Shown one piece after another: positions 34,823 to 43,908 of a stretch of DNA of 64,000 bases. Position 1 is the stretch's first letter; each line of letters opens with the position of its first letter. A program made the translations under genes and the position numbers. Under the pieces are notes generated by a model. That model saw nothing but the letters and a program-made list of their open reading frames with translations, was not told the DNA's origin and did not search any database. This stretch comes from Gimesia chilikensis (GTDB lineage: Bacteria > Planctomycetota > Planctomycetia > Planctomycetales > Planctomycetaceae), in NCBI RefSeq assembly GCF_008329715.1, contig NZ_VTSR01000017.1, forward strand, positions 62,001-126,000. The letters run 5' to 3'.

Positions 34823-36721
34823 CTAATTTAACACGGGAACCGAGGCCAGGTTTCGCAGAGATCTGAAATTTTCTCCCAAAGAGAGCATCCAGGGCTTTCC
34901 GTCTATTTCCAGAATGATGTGTTGATCGGTGATCGTTTTCACAACCGCATGCAAATCTGCGACATCGATTGAATCCCCCTCTTTGACTTCCCGTTTTTCA
35001 TTGGTAGCGCGATTGCGGATCCAGGCGATTCGACGGCCGTCCAGTTCGATACTGCCAGTTAAAAATGTAAAAAATGCATCATCCAACGTGACATTGACTG
35101 TCAGCTTCTGTGTGCTGGACGCAGACGGTATCCCGGAATCAGTCACTTTGATTGTTACGGGGTATTCTTTCATTTCTGTCGCAACGGATGGCGTCCAGGT
35201 CAACTCACCTGTCTGAGCGTTGATCTGCATACCCTCAGGGGCACCAGACTCTAATTCGAATGTCAACTTCTGAGCGGGTTGATCCGAGTCGGTTGCTTTT
35301 ACCTGGAGCGTTAAGGGGCGCGTCTGGTATGCCGTCACATTAGATACCGTTTCCAGTTGAGGGGCGGTATTTTTTTCCAGAAACTCGATCTCGAACATTC
35401 TCTCAACTTTCTGATCGCCTTGGGTGGCAGTGATTGTCACGGGAAATGTTCCAGTCTTCTGTTCAGTTGCCGGTGCCCATTGCAGTTTTCCAGCCTGGGC
35501 CACAATCCCAGGTAAATCTGATTTGACAGAAATCTTCGGTGCTGACTGTGAAGGATTGATCCCTGCAAGGGGCAGGGACAGATCCAGGCTGTTACCTCTG
35601 ATCAGAGTCTGTTTCCCAATGTCGCGAAGTTCCAGTTGATAAACCTTGTCAGGGACAGGCTTGGCGAAGGGACTGTTTTCAGCGACCTGCTGATAGTCAT
35701 ACAAAGCCTGCAGGTATTCTGGTACCTGAGTTACAGCCGCTCCTTTGTTGTGCGTGGCTGGTCTGGTATCAAGCAGACCACGCTGGACAGTCCACTCAGT
35801 TGTGTTCCGATTGCTCACATTCAGAATTTCGTTATCAATTTTGATCAGGAAGCTCTCGCCAGAAGGGAAATAGCGATCCGACAGAACCTTGAGAAGCTGA
35901 GCATCCTGGGTCAGAGGCTGCTGCAGCTTCGTACTTCCTTCTGCCGTCTGATTCATGGGAGCCAGTTCGACCGGAGTCCCCGCATCGTAACGTGCCGGCA
36001 CCGTTTGGCTGGCACCACGGGTAACTGTCCAGGTATCACCTTTAATCGCATTCACTGTCAGGAATTCCTGATTAATCCGCACGCGGAACGGCGTTTCGTT
36101 CGGGAACTCCCCAGCTCCGTTCAGTTTCAGACTGGTTGCATCAAAATTCAGACTCTCGGACAACCTGGTACGTGGAAACAGCTGTTCGCGCGGCTTGGCT
36201 TTACTCAGTGCCAGTCCTTCCGCAGTTAACTTCACTTCGAGTTGATCCGCTTTTGCAGTCCCGGTGCTGTCCAGTTCCAGATTGATGATGTTCTGACGTA
36301 AATCGGTCTGGTAGAAGTGCAGCAGAAACTGTGTGAGCTGAGAGTAAGTTGCTGTCCCTTCCAGCGAGACCTGAATAGCAATATAGGTCTTTCCTTCCCG
36401 AATCCGCCGCCCGGGTGAGAGCTTGAGATTGGTAATGCCCGAGAGCTCCGCTAAATCGCTCAACCATTCGAGGTAAAGACGCTGCGCGTCATGCTCGTCA
36501 GGCGGGAGACTATGCGCCACCCAGTCACCGAGTTGTCGGGCAGAGCGGAGCAGTTCCAGTTCCTTGTGTTCCTTCTGATCGATCTGTTGATTCAATGCCT
36601 TCAGCTGATTCTGCCGTGTCTGAACCGGTTCGATAAAGGTGCTGTTAATCACAGGCATCCCGAGCCAGACCAGAATGACGGTCCCAAAAATCGCAGCCAG
36701 TATTTTTTCTCGTTTCTGCAT
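34823..36721 (-). CDS. PilO/GspM-like T2S platform protein with Ig-like tail
   Basis: A 632-residue inner-membrane protein. One TM (about residues 9-28), a coiled coil, then a ferredoxin-like PilO/GspM domain (SGITNLKLSPGR, LEGTATYSQLTQFLLHFY near 130). Two repeated modules follow (about 209-254 and 289-332), each with I..E.L.V....WTV.RG...T....G..V. Then come cadherin/He_PIG-like Ig repeats (about 370-550) and a small C-terminal beta domain of PilP type (GSIELDGRRIAWIRNR...VKEGDSI, from about 557). The combination suggests one protein doing the jobs of GspM and GspC/PilP. ATG 36721 is preferred over an upstream GTG at 36739; neither has a clear ribosome site. Confidence 0.75.
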   Translation of the reverse strand: MQKREKILAAIFGTVILVWLGMPVINSTFIEPVQTRQNQLKALNQQIDQKEHKELELLRSARQLGDWVAHSLPPDEHDAQRLYLEWLSDLAELSGITNLKLSPGRRIREGKTYIAIQVSLEGTATYSQLTQFLLHFYQTDLRQNIINLELDSTGTAKADQLEVKLTAEGLALSKAKPREQLFPRTRLSESLNFDATSLKLNGAGEFPNETPFRVRINQEFLTVNAIKGDTWTVTRGASQTVPARYDAGTPVELAPMNQTAEGSTKLQQPLTQDAQLLKVLSDRYFPSGESFLIKIDNEILNVSNRNTTEWTVQRGLLDTRPATHNKGAAVTQVPEYLQALYDYQQVAENSPFAKPVPDKVYQLELRDIGKQTLIRGNSLDLSLPLAGINPSQSAPKISVKSDLPGIVAQAGKLQWAPATEQKTGTFPVTITATQGDQKVERMFEIEFLEKNTAPQLETVSNVTAYQTRPLTLQVKATDSDQPAQKLTFELESGAPEGMQINAQTGELTWTPSVATEMKEYPVTIKVTDSGIPSASSTQKLTVNVTLDDAFFTFLTGSIELDGRRIAWIRNRATNEKREVKEGDSIDVADLHAVVKTITDQHIILEIDGKPWMLSLGENFRSLRNLASVPVLN

Positions 36722-36782
36722 AACTTTTACATTCAACACTAATCAAGATCGTGGCAGCTCAGACAGTTAACCACTGCTGACA

Positions 36783-38258
36783 TTATTTTTTTGTTTCCGT
36801 TGCCGACTTTGTTGTGGGGGCTTCTTGAGGCGGCAGGCGTTCTGCATCAATTTCAAAGGGAACCGGGTACTCGGTATCGCTTGTCAGATTATTACTTCGT
36901 TTGGGATGCACCCGGTAATTGTTGTATGAGAGCTGCTGATTCAGATCTCTCACGTCCAGGTCATCTTTGGCATTGCCTGTCGTACGTAGACGGCTCAATG
37001 ACTGGCCGCTGGAACGACTCACAGAGAGCTCACTTAAATAGATCCGATCTGTTCCCGGTAATACACGTTCCAGTTCCTGAAAGACCTTTAATGTCGGCGA
37101 ATTCGATTTTTCCCATTCTTCGATCACCGCCACCGACTCCAGAGTGGGCAGCCCCCGCTTGAGCAGTTCATCAAGGTCGCGTTGCACTTTCTGCCGTCCT
37201 GCTATTTCTTCTTCCAGTTCGGTAACCCGCTGATGTGTCAGGAACAGAGCCGTCAAGACGATCAACGCCAGACCACCGACTCCGAGAGCAATCTGCAGTT
37301 TTCTGCGATCAGGTTTTTCTTCTGCTTTATGGGGATGCAGAAAGTCAACTGTTTCCAGCCGTTTGTGCTGGCGAGCAGAAACGAGTCCCAGGGGTCCTGC
37401 CACAGTGCCCGGTACAAGAGAAGTTTCTGCAGTCGATACAGATGCCAGTGGATTCAAAACTTCGACTGGACACTGATACTGTTCCTGCAGATCCTGAATA
37501 AGTGACTGCTGTTGGGACTCATCACCGATCAGACTGATGGAACTGATCCCCTGGCCGGCCAGTTGAGCACTACGTGCCATGAGAAAACGTTTCAGTTCGG
37601 TCTGGATTGTTTGATTCGAAACAGTTCCATCTGCTACAGAAACCGGTACGGAATTGGTAAACAGTAACCGACGCGACTGGATCAATGACATTTCCAGATA
37701 ACCGTCCGTCGGATTCAGTATCAATGTCGGCGATTCCAGGTCTCCCGTAGTCGTATGGGCAACCCATTCCGCAGTACTGATAGAGCTAAGTCCCGTGGAG
37801 GCGACTTCCAGCCCCATCGACTGAAATGTTTTCAGAGCTTTGTCGTGTAAATCTTTTCCGATACTGACAACGAGAACGTCGCGGGTGGTCTTACCATCCT
37901 GAACCGGCATCAGCAGGTAATCGAGCATTAACTGTCCCAGAGGGACAGAAGATTTTGTAGCGGTCTGGAAACGTACGATTTCCGGAATTTCATCCAGAGG
38001 AACATCGGGAATTTCAATCAGGCGCACCGTGGATTCGTGACGGGGAAACGAAATCAGGACCTGCTTCGCGGAGACTCCCAGGCGATGCAGTTCATTCTTA
38101 AGCCAGCTGCCGGCAGAGACCGGATCCTGCGCAGGACGATGTTGCTCCGGCCAGGTAATTTCAAAGGTGCGTTTGATGGAGACCGACGCCACGCCAACAT
38201 GCGCTTCGACTCCAGTCAGCTTCGATTTGTCCCAGTTGATTGCCAGATAATCTGCCAT
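36783..38258 (-). CDS. GspL-like protein combining PilM and PilN parts
   Basis: A 491-residue inner-membrane platform protein. The N-terminal half is an actin-like PilM/GspL cytoplasmic domain (YLAINWDKSKLTGVEA, then VLISFPRHESTVRLIEIPD, LMLDYLL). A TM segment (about 321-341, LALIVLTALFLT) leads to a coiled-coil and ferredoxin-like PilN domain. It links the ATPase GspE to the pseudopilus machinery. ATG 38258 starts the natural reading; an upstream in-frame TTG at 38285 is unlikely. The gene lies 61 nt before the pilO-like gene. Confidence 0.8.
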   Translation of the reverse strand: MADYLAINWDKSKLTGVEAHVGVASVSIKRTFEITWPEQHRPAQDPVSAGSWLKNELHRLGVSAKQVLISFPRHESTVRLIEIPDVPLDEIPEIVRFQTATKSSVPLGQLMLDYLLMPVQDGKTTRDVLVVSIGKDLHDKALKTFQSMGLEVASTGLSSISTAEWVAHTTTGDLESPTLILNPTDGYLEMSLIQSRRLLFTNSVPVSVADGTVSNQTIQTELKRFLMARSAQLAGQGISSISLIGDESQQQSLIQDLQEQYQCPVEVLNPLASVSTAETSLVPGTVAGPLGLVSARQHKRLETVDFLHPHKAEEKPDRRKLQIALGVGGLALIVLTALFLTHQRVTELEEEIAGRQKVQRDLDELLKRGLPTLESVAVIEEWEKSNSPTLKVFQELERVLPGTDRIYLSELSVSRSSGQSLSRLRTTGNAKDDLDVRDLNQQLSYNNYRVHPKRSNNLTSDTEYPVPFEIDAERLPPQEAPTTKSATETKK

Positions 38259-38326
38259 AATAAAATTCTCAATAAACGAGTTCAAACAGGCTGAATTCGA
38301 CTGCCGGTTTGTCTGGTATTCTGCAA

Positions 38327-40033
38327 TTACTGATCCGGTGACATTCCCTGTACTGTCGAAAGATCATAGCCTGCACCGAGATTACTTAAATCACGAACGT
38401 AGGTAATACGTGGCGGAATAAAAGTTCCGTCAATAATGGCTTCCATGCGGGTCATCTGTCCGGACTGACCGAAATAGCCCAGCGTCTGCACTCGAAAGAC
38501 ATCGCCGCCACTACAGATATAGGGGGCCAGTTTTCGCAACTGTTCTATTGTCGTCAGACCTTCAATCACAAGCCATCCCGTTGTCTGACGTGCCTGGCTG
38601 ATTTCTGTGGCAGGGGCTCCGTTTGTAGCAGTCATTTGGGAATTTACGATCGCATGAGCCAGCGTTTCATCCATTTCGGGAATCCCCAGCAGGGTTTCCA
38701 GCCGGGCTTCACTGATCTGAATTCGTCCCTCAATGTATTGATTCTTAGTGGTCGTCAACATGTCATGGAGAATCGGGAGACTGGTCGTCATGCTGGCCGC
38801 GTCTGCCGGCCAGGGACTGGTCAGTGTTGTCTTGGTTCCATCGATTTCGATTTCCACTTCTGAGCCGACCAGATCATAAATGGAATTGATTGTGAATGCG
38901 GCTCCGGCAGACAGATCCATGCCTCCCCGGGTGACCGTCACTCCCTCCTCTGAAAACATCGCTTTAGCCAGCCCGGTGGCCAGTTCGTTTAAAGCCTGTT
39001 GTTCCGAAGTATTACCTCCCACGGTCGTCAAGGTTGGCCCTGAGTCCAGATCTTCTACAGTCTGCACGGGGCCACTCACTCGGTAAGCGACGATGAACCG
39101 GGCTTCATCAGGTCCCAGTTCGGTCTCCAGTTGATCGTAGAGCTCTGTCAGCATCGTCTGATTGACATTAATTTTCTCAGAGCCATCCGGACGAATATTG
39201 ATTTCTCGACTGTGTACTGTAAGGTAAGCCGACCAGCCTGCATCCAGCCCCCCATCTGCATTGTCCAGGGGCAGAGTGGCATCACCATCGTTCTCATTCG
39301 GATCGAGAATCCCATTGCGATTTGTATCTTCACCGTAGAGCAGTTCCGGAGTCACGCCACGGACGAGCAACAGTTCATCCAGTGATTCCAGCGCGGCATT
39401 TTTTGCGTAATAAGGTGACTCCAGAGTGCCGTAGTAATCGCTCTCAGCACCATACGCACGTGGATCATCGTCTTCATCGATCCAGTCCAGAATCGCCGAG
39501 GCAATTTCCTCAGTCATATTCGGGATATACATCAGACGGTCAACAGCGGTGATTGCCTCAACATCCAGTTCATTGTCCTCTTCTGTCGCCAGAATATTGA
39601 GATTCAGCTTGCCCGACTCATTACTCAATCCGAAGCGAATGGTTTTTGATTGTGCGTCTGAGATGACCGGGGCAACAATACTGAAATAGCCACTCACGCG
39701 GGGAACATCGCTGGGAATCAGATTGATATTCTGAAACTGACTCGGATTGTGATACGAATTCCAGCCATCAACATCAGAGCGATCTCCAACATAGGCGGCC
39801 GCCAGTTCGATTCCGGAAAGCGCCAGCTCCCGAGACTGAATCGCCCGACCATAGCTGTTGGTGGCTTCGATCTCCACGATCATCAGTTCCGAAAAGGTAT
39901 ACGCCCCCAGACTGAGCATCACCACTACTACTAGCACGACCAGCAAAGTGCTACCTGCGCGTTCCGACAGCCTGCCGACAGGTGTCTGTCGAATGCTACG
40001 AAAATCAGGTTGTGAATTGACGGCGTACTTCAT
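38327..40033 (-). CDS. gspK: Type II secretion minor pseudopilin GspK
   Basis: A 568-residue pseudopilin. The N-terminal hydrophobic helix (GSTLLVVLVVVVMLSLGAYTF, near 27-47) carries the pilin-like pattern. The large globular domain shows GspK features: RELALSGIELAAAY, ESGKLNLNIL and the helix-hairpin DWIDEDDDPRAYGAESDYY near residue 190, plus a repeat of that helical motif. GspK caps the tip of the pseudopilus with GspI and GspJ. It is longer than E. coli GspK (about 320). Confidence 0.85.
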   Translation of the reverse strand: MKYAVNSQPDFRSIRQTPVGRLSERAGSTLLVVLVVVVMLSLGAYTFSELMIVEIEATNSYGRAIQSRELALSGIELAAAYVGDRSDVDGWNSYHNPSQFQNINLIPSDVPRVSGYFSIVAPVISDAQSKTIRFGLSNESGKLNLNILATEEDNELDVEAITAVDRLMYIPNMTEEIASAILDWIDEDDDPRAYGAESDYYGTLESPYYAKNAALESLDELLLVRGVTPELLYGEDTNRNGILDPNENDGDATLPLDNADGGLDAGWSAYLTVHSREINIRPDGSEKINVNQTMLTELYDQLETELGPDEARFIVAYRVSGPVQTVEDLDSGPTLTTVGGNTSEQQALNELATGLAKAMFSEEGVTVTRGGMDLSAGAAFTINSIYDLVGSEVEIEIDGTKTTLTSPWPADAASMTTSLPILHDMLTTTKNQYIEGRIQISEARLETLLGIPEMDETLAHAIVNSQMTATNGAPATEISQARQTTGWLVIEGLTTIEQLRKLAPYICSGGDVFRVQTLGYFGQSGQMTRMEAIIDGTFIPPRITYVRDLSNLGAGYDLSTVQGMSPDQ

Positions 40034-40054
40034 GGATTATTATCAGAGGTCTGA

Positions 40055-40981
40055 TTAAAACGAACTGGTGTCCTGTTCTGTGGTCTGTAATACCGCAGGT
40101 CGAGCCAGCGGGAGTGCAATCACCATGCTGTAAGTATTGTTGTAACCATTTATTTTTTCGTTCACAGACTCCAACGAAGTCTGTTGCAGATCGCTGCGAA
40201 AGCCGATTGTGACCCTGATTGCCTGCGGTACAGTCCCGTATTCAGTGCTGTCCCAGAGTTCGAGCCAGTCAGTGCCATCAAAATATTGAAACTGCAGACT
40301 GCTGATTTCCGGTGCCAGGAGTTCTGACTGTGACGCCATCTGCTCCAGATCCGCAGCCTGATCTGCCATGCTCATTGAGAGCCGGTCGCCTTCCAGACGA
40401 GCCACTCCCTGCACATCTTCACCACCCCCGGAAGTATTCCGAAACTGATCGCCGGCGGCCCCTTGCAGTCCTCCGGCCCCCGCAACTGCCAGAAAATAAG
40501 ATACGGAAAGCAGATCACTGCGGACATTCTGCGCACTAGTTGCACCAGAATTCGAAGAGAGTAGCAGAGGCTGGCGGGCTGGTCGACTGGTGTGAAGCAC
40601 AAGAGACTGACTATCGCCATACACACCAATGTTTCCCGAAGTGTAGGCATCATCGGTACTGGTCACCTGGATTTCGACGGTTTCTGCTTCTTCGGTCTCT
40701 GAATCGGCAGAGCCTGTACCCTCCGTCTCTGCTTCTGCTGTCTCCAGTCGATAAGTCACACAGTGCAGATCATGTGATATTTTCTGAAAGACGGCTCGCG
40801 CAATCTGAGCCTGTTCCACCTGGCGATGCCCCAGAGTTGTATATTTCCAGTAGAGATCCAGGGCGGAATAGATGGCAGCCAGCAACAGACTGGTCAGCCC
40901 AATGGCCAGGATGACTTCGAGCAGAGTGAACCCGGGTACTCGTCCTTTGTGAACATGCTTGTGCGATGAGGAGCGTTTCAT
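40055..40981 (-). CDS. gspJ: Type II secretion minor pseudopilin GspJ
   Basis: A 308-residue pseudopilin. The start at ATG 40981 overlaps the gspI stop by 4 nt (ATGA) and has GGAGGAGC just upstream; a longer reading from 41173 would add unrelated residues. The prepilin peptidase motif G-FTLLEV occurs near residue 18, then a hydrophobic helix. The globular part includes Ser/Glu-rich segments (ETAEAETEGTGSADSETEEAE), an acidic insertion unusual for GspJ. GspJ forms the pseudopilus tip with GspI and GspK. Confidence 0.85.
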   Translation of the reverse strand: MKRSSSHKHVHKGRVPGFTLLEVILAIGLTSLLLAAIYSALDLYWKYTTLGHRQVEQAQIARAVFQKISHDLHCVTYRLETAEAETEGTGSADSETEEAETVEIQVTSTDDAYTSGNIGVYGDSQSLVLHTSRPARQPLLLSSNSGATSAQNVRSDLLSVSYFLAVAGAGGLQGAAGDQFRNTSGGGEDVQGVARLEGDRLSMSMADQAADLEQMASQSELLAPEISSLQFQYFDGTDWLELWDSTEYGTVPQAIRVTIGFRSDLQQTSLESVNEKINGYNNTYSMVIALPLARPAVLQTTEQDTSSF

Positions 40982-41430
40982 AGCTGCTCCTCCAGTGTCA
41001 GCTCTGTTGCCGACTCTACCGTGTTGGCTGCGTCGAGCAGCATTGCCGGATCTCGAATCTGTCTTGTCAGCTGATAGCTGGTCGTGACACTTTCTCCCGC
41101 TCCGGAGTAGAGCACGCTGACTGTTAACTGCAACATATTCTCGTAGGCGCCAGGCTGGACATCCAGGCTCCACTTCCAGTTTTCTTCATCTTCATACGCA
41201 GCCTGAGAGACCGATTCCAGAGGCTGGGCTCCCGCCAGTACTTCCGCGAGTTTTGACTGGCATTTAAGTATTGCCTGTGTTCGTAACTGTGCCTGCACAG
41301 CTGCCCGGGAACCGATGCCAATCAACTGACTGAGGGCAGTGAGTGCGCCGAGGAAAATCGCCAGTGAGATTAAGACCTCGAGCAGGGTCAGCCCGGCACG
41401 AGTGCGTTTGTTTGTTGGAATGCTGATCAT
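40978..41430 (-). CDS. gspI: Type II secretion minor pseudopilin GspI
   Basis: A 150-residue pseudopilin. The N-methylation motif is G-LTLLEVLISLAIFLGALTAL (near residue 13). The short globular domain has the pattern ILKCQSKLAEVLAG typical of GspI. It overlaps both gspH and gspJ by 4 nt, so gspH, gspI and gspJ are translated as a block. It nucleates the pseudopilus tip. Confidence 0.88.
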   Translation of the reverse strand: MISIPTNKRTRAGLTLLEVLISLAIFLGALTALSQLIGIGSRAAVQAQLRTQAILKCQSKLAEVLAGAQPLESVSQAAYEDEENWKWSLDVQPGAYENMLQLTVSVLYSGAGESVTTSYQLTRQIRDPAMLLDAANTVESATELTLEEQL

Positions 41431-42047
41431 GACGATTTCCCCTGTCCGTAGGAAACCGTGGTCGTACCGGTAAGGCCGCGCAGTTGAATGCGAGCCACGG
41501 AACGCTTTTCTTTCAGAACATCCTGATTTAAATCAAAGGCAGCCGTCCCATCCGGATAAAAGGTGATGGGGAAAGCTCCCTGCATCCAGTTCCAGTCTTT
41601 TGAATTTGGCAGGTTTGATAACCAGACATAGGGGACTGCCGCCTCTGTCACAACTGCCGAAGTTTCCTGGCTGAACTGGAATTCCTCGGGCAACTTCCCC
41701 GAGAGCACAGATTGACTGGTCGCGATGGTACCCGTATTGGCTCCAGAAGATTCGCCTCCCAGCAGTCCCTGATCGACGGGAACGACCAGATATTGTCGCC
41801 CTCCCGGTTCCAGAAAGACCTGATACATCACCCCCTGATCAATGGCCCGCACCCGGGCGGCAGCAAAGGCGGAATTCAGATCCTGCATGCTCTGTCGCAG
41901 CCGGTTGCTCGCACTGATGCGCAACACCGCCGGCCACACGACACTGACCAGAACCAGCAGCAGAGCCAGGACCAGCAGCATCTCGAGCAGCGTAAAAGCG
42001 GCTCGTCGTGAATGCTGTTTTCCTGGCTGGTACTGGTGGTGGATCAC
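41427..42047 (-). CDS. gspH: Type II secretion minor pseudopilin GspH
   Basis: A 206-residue pseudopilin, starting with GTG at 42047 (GAGGATAT is 6-8 nt upstream). The prepilin motif is A-FTLLEMLLVLALLLVLVSVVW near residue 17, followed by a GspH-type globular domain (LNSAFAAARVRAIDQGVMYQVFL, then a C-terminal ITFYPDGTAAF). It joins the pseudopilus shaft to the tip. It lies 46 nt after gspG on the same strand. Confidence 0.85.
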   Translation of the reverse strand: MIHHQYQPGKQHSRRAAFTLLEMLLVLALLLVLVSVVWPAVLRISASNRLRQSMQDLNSAFAAARVRAIDQGVMYQVFLEPGGRQYLVVPVDQGLLGGESSGANTGTIATSQSVLSGKLPEEFQFSQETSAVVTEAAVPYVWLSNLPNSKDWNWMQGAFPITFYPDGTAAFDLNQDVLKEKRSVARIQLRGLTGTTTVSYGQGKSS

Positions 42048-42092
42048 GTGGAATATCCTCTGGCAAAATCAAAGACTGGAGCGGGACAGAAA

Positions 42093-42545
42093 CTATTCTG
42101 TCTGCTCCCAGTTATTAACATCATCGCCGGAACCGTTTTCATCCTGCTGATTGGGACCGGAGGACCAGATGGCCGGCTTGGTGGACTGCGCTTTATTGTT
42201 CGGGTACTCGTAGTGGAACATCTGCCCCCAGGCATCCAGTGGCAGAGATTCAATAAAGGGTTCAGCAGCCTGACCATCCGTGCTGACGGGCTCGAGCAGC
42301 AGTTGTAACTGTTCCGGTCCGCCTTGAGGATATTCGCCATTATTCTCGGCGGCATAGAGTTTGAATGCCTGTTCGAGATTATGGATACTGGCGCGGGTCG
42401 CTTTGATATTTGCTTTTTTCTGGCTTCCCAGCAGGTTGGGAACGACCATCGCAGCGATCACAAGAATAATGCCCAGCACGATCAACATTTCGAGGAGGGT
42501 AAAACCACGCCGCTGTTGTCTGTTGTGAATCTTGATTTGTTTCAT
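42093..42545 (-). CDS. gspG: Type II secretion major pseudopilin GspG
   Basis: A 150-residue major pseudopilin that forms the piston-like shaft. The prepilin peptidase site RRG-FTLLEMLIVLGIILVIA (cut after G14) is followed by VVPNLLGSQKKA, the classic GspG sequence. The mature domain has LYAAENNGEYPQG and DAWGQMFHYEYP, with the calcium-site region typical of GspG. Length is standard (about 140-150). Confidence 0.92.
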   Translation of the reverse strand: MKQIKIHNRQQRRGFTLLEMLIVLGIILVIAAMVVPNLLGSQKKANIKATRASIHNLEQAFKLYAAENNGEYPQGGPEQLQLLLEPVSTDGQAAEPFIESLPLDAWGQMFHYEYPNNKAQSTKPAIWSSGPNQQDENGSGDDVNNWEQTE

Positions 42546-42636
42546 GTCTCCATCCTTTTTACTTTATACTTGTTCCAGAAGGGAATGTTCTGGGTTCTAC
42601 CCGAGTGAGATAAAACCAATGACTTGTCAGATATTA

Positions 42637-43845
42637 TTATATTAAACCGGAGCTTTGGAAAACCGGTAAAAGTAATGCCAGCATCACAAAAACGACCACA
42701 GCGGCCATGATGAGCAGCATGAGTGGCTCCAGCATTCGCACAAACATATCCAGCTTGCGGTTGGTCTGGCGTTCCATGTTGTCTGCAATATCGATCAACA
42801 CCTGTTCCAGGTTGTTGGCTTCCTCACCAACGGCAATCATTTCGACGACTTCTTCCGGGAACTGACCGCTTATGGCAAAAGGCTGGGCTATCGATTTTCC
42901 GGCAGAAATACTCTCTGCGGCTTCACCAATCGAATTACTGATGACTTTATTGCCGGCCGCATCCTTGGCGATTCTCAGGGATTGCAGGATGGGGACGCCA
43001 TTGGCCAGCAGGGTCCCGAGAATTCGGCAGAAACGGGCAATAGCCAGACTGCGAACAATGGCTCCCAGGCCATAGGCATTCAACCGGAACTGATCGAATT
43101 TCAGACGGCCTTCCGTTGTCTCGATATACTTATAAACCGCGGCCCCCACAAAAGCGATCGCGAAAAATATCAGAAACCAGTAGGACTGCATAAAAGCACT
43201 GAACCCAAGCAAGGTTGTGGTTGCCCAGGGGAGATCGCCTCGCTCAGACATCCGCTGAAAAATCGGTTCGAACTTGGGAACGAAGTAAACCAGCAGGAAG
43301 CTGACGATCACAGTTCCGAAGGTGGTCAGGAACGCGGGATAGATCATCGCACCGACTACCCGGTTCTTCAGTTCTTCCTGATGGTCCGTGAAGCTGGCAA
43401 TTCGCTTTAATACGTCTTCCAGGAAGCTACCTTCCTCGCCGGCACGTACCATACTCACAGCCAGTTCCGAAAAGACTTTGGGATGCTGCCCCATCGCGAC
43501 TGCCAGCCGGGTTCCATCAGCGACTTCCGCACGAACCTCTTCGAGTACCTGCTTGAGCGATGGGTTGGTCGACTGTCGATTTAACAGTTCCAGTGAGCGT
43601 AAGAGAGGCACCCCCGACTTAAGCAGGTCGGCCAGCTGTGTATAAAAAACAGACAGATAGCGGGCCCGGACCCGTTTGCCAGACCGTCTCAGCTGCGCTT
43701 TAGCCGCGTCGGCCAGATCGACTTTGACCGGAAACAGACTCTTAGCAGCCAGCGAATTCAGCGCGTCCTGCTGATTGGCAGCAGAAAGCACGCCGGTCAC
43801 CTGGCGGCCTGTTGCTTCTCGGGCGATATACTGAAATTCGGGCAT
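42637..43845 (-). CDS. gspF: Type II secretion inner-membrane platform protein GspF
   Basis: A 402-residue polytopic protein. Two GspF/PilC repeats (about 67-190 and 270-385), each with the pattern FYTQLADLLKSGVPLLRSLELL or FCRILGTLLANGVPILQSL. Three TM segments near residues 165-188, 220-240 and 375-395. It connects the GspE ATPase to the pseudopilus. Standard length. It lies 63 nt after gspE. Confidence 0.92.
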   Translation of the reverse strand: MPEFQYIAREATGRQVTGVLSAANQQDALNSLAAKSLFPVKVDLADAAKAQLRRSGKRVRARYLSVFYTQLADLLKSGVPLLRSLELLNRQSTNPSLKQVLEEVRAEVADGTRLAVAMGQHPKVFSELAVSMVRAGEEGSFLEDVLKRIASFTDHQEELKNRVVGAMIYPAFLTTFGTVIVSFLLVYFVPKFEPIFQRMSERGDLPWATTTLLGFSAFMQSYWFLIFFAIAFVGAAVYKYIETTEGRLKFDQFRLNAYGLGAIVRSLAIARFCRILGTLLANGVPILQSLRIAKDAAGNKVISNSIGEAAESISAGKSIAQPFAISGQFPEEVVEMIAVGEEANNLEQVLIDIADNMERQTNRKLDMFVRMLEPLMLLIMAAVVVFVMLALLLPVFQSSGLI

Positions 43846-43908
43846 CTGACTGACTTCAATTACTTACAAACAGGACTCAACTCTTTTTTCAATCCGCGGG
43901 AGCGCGAG

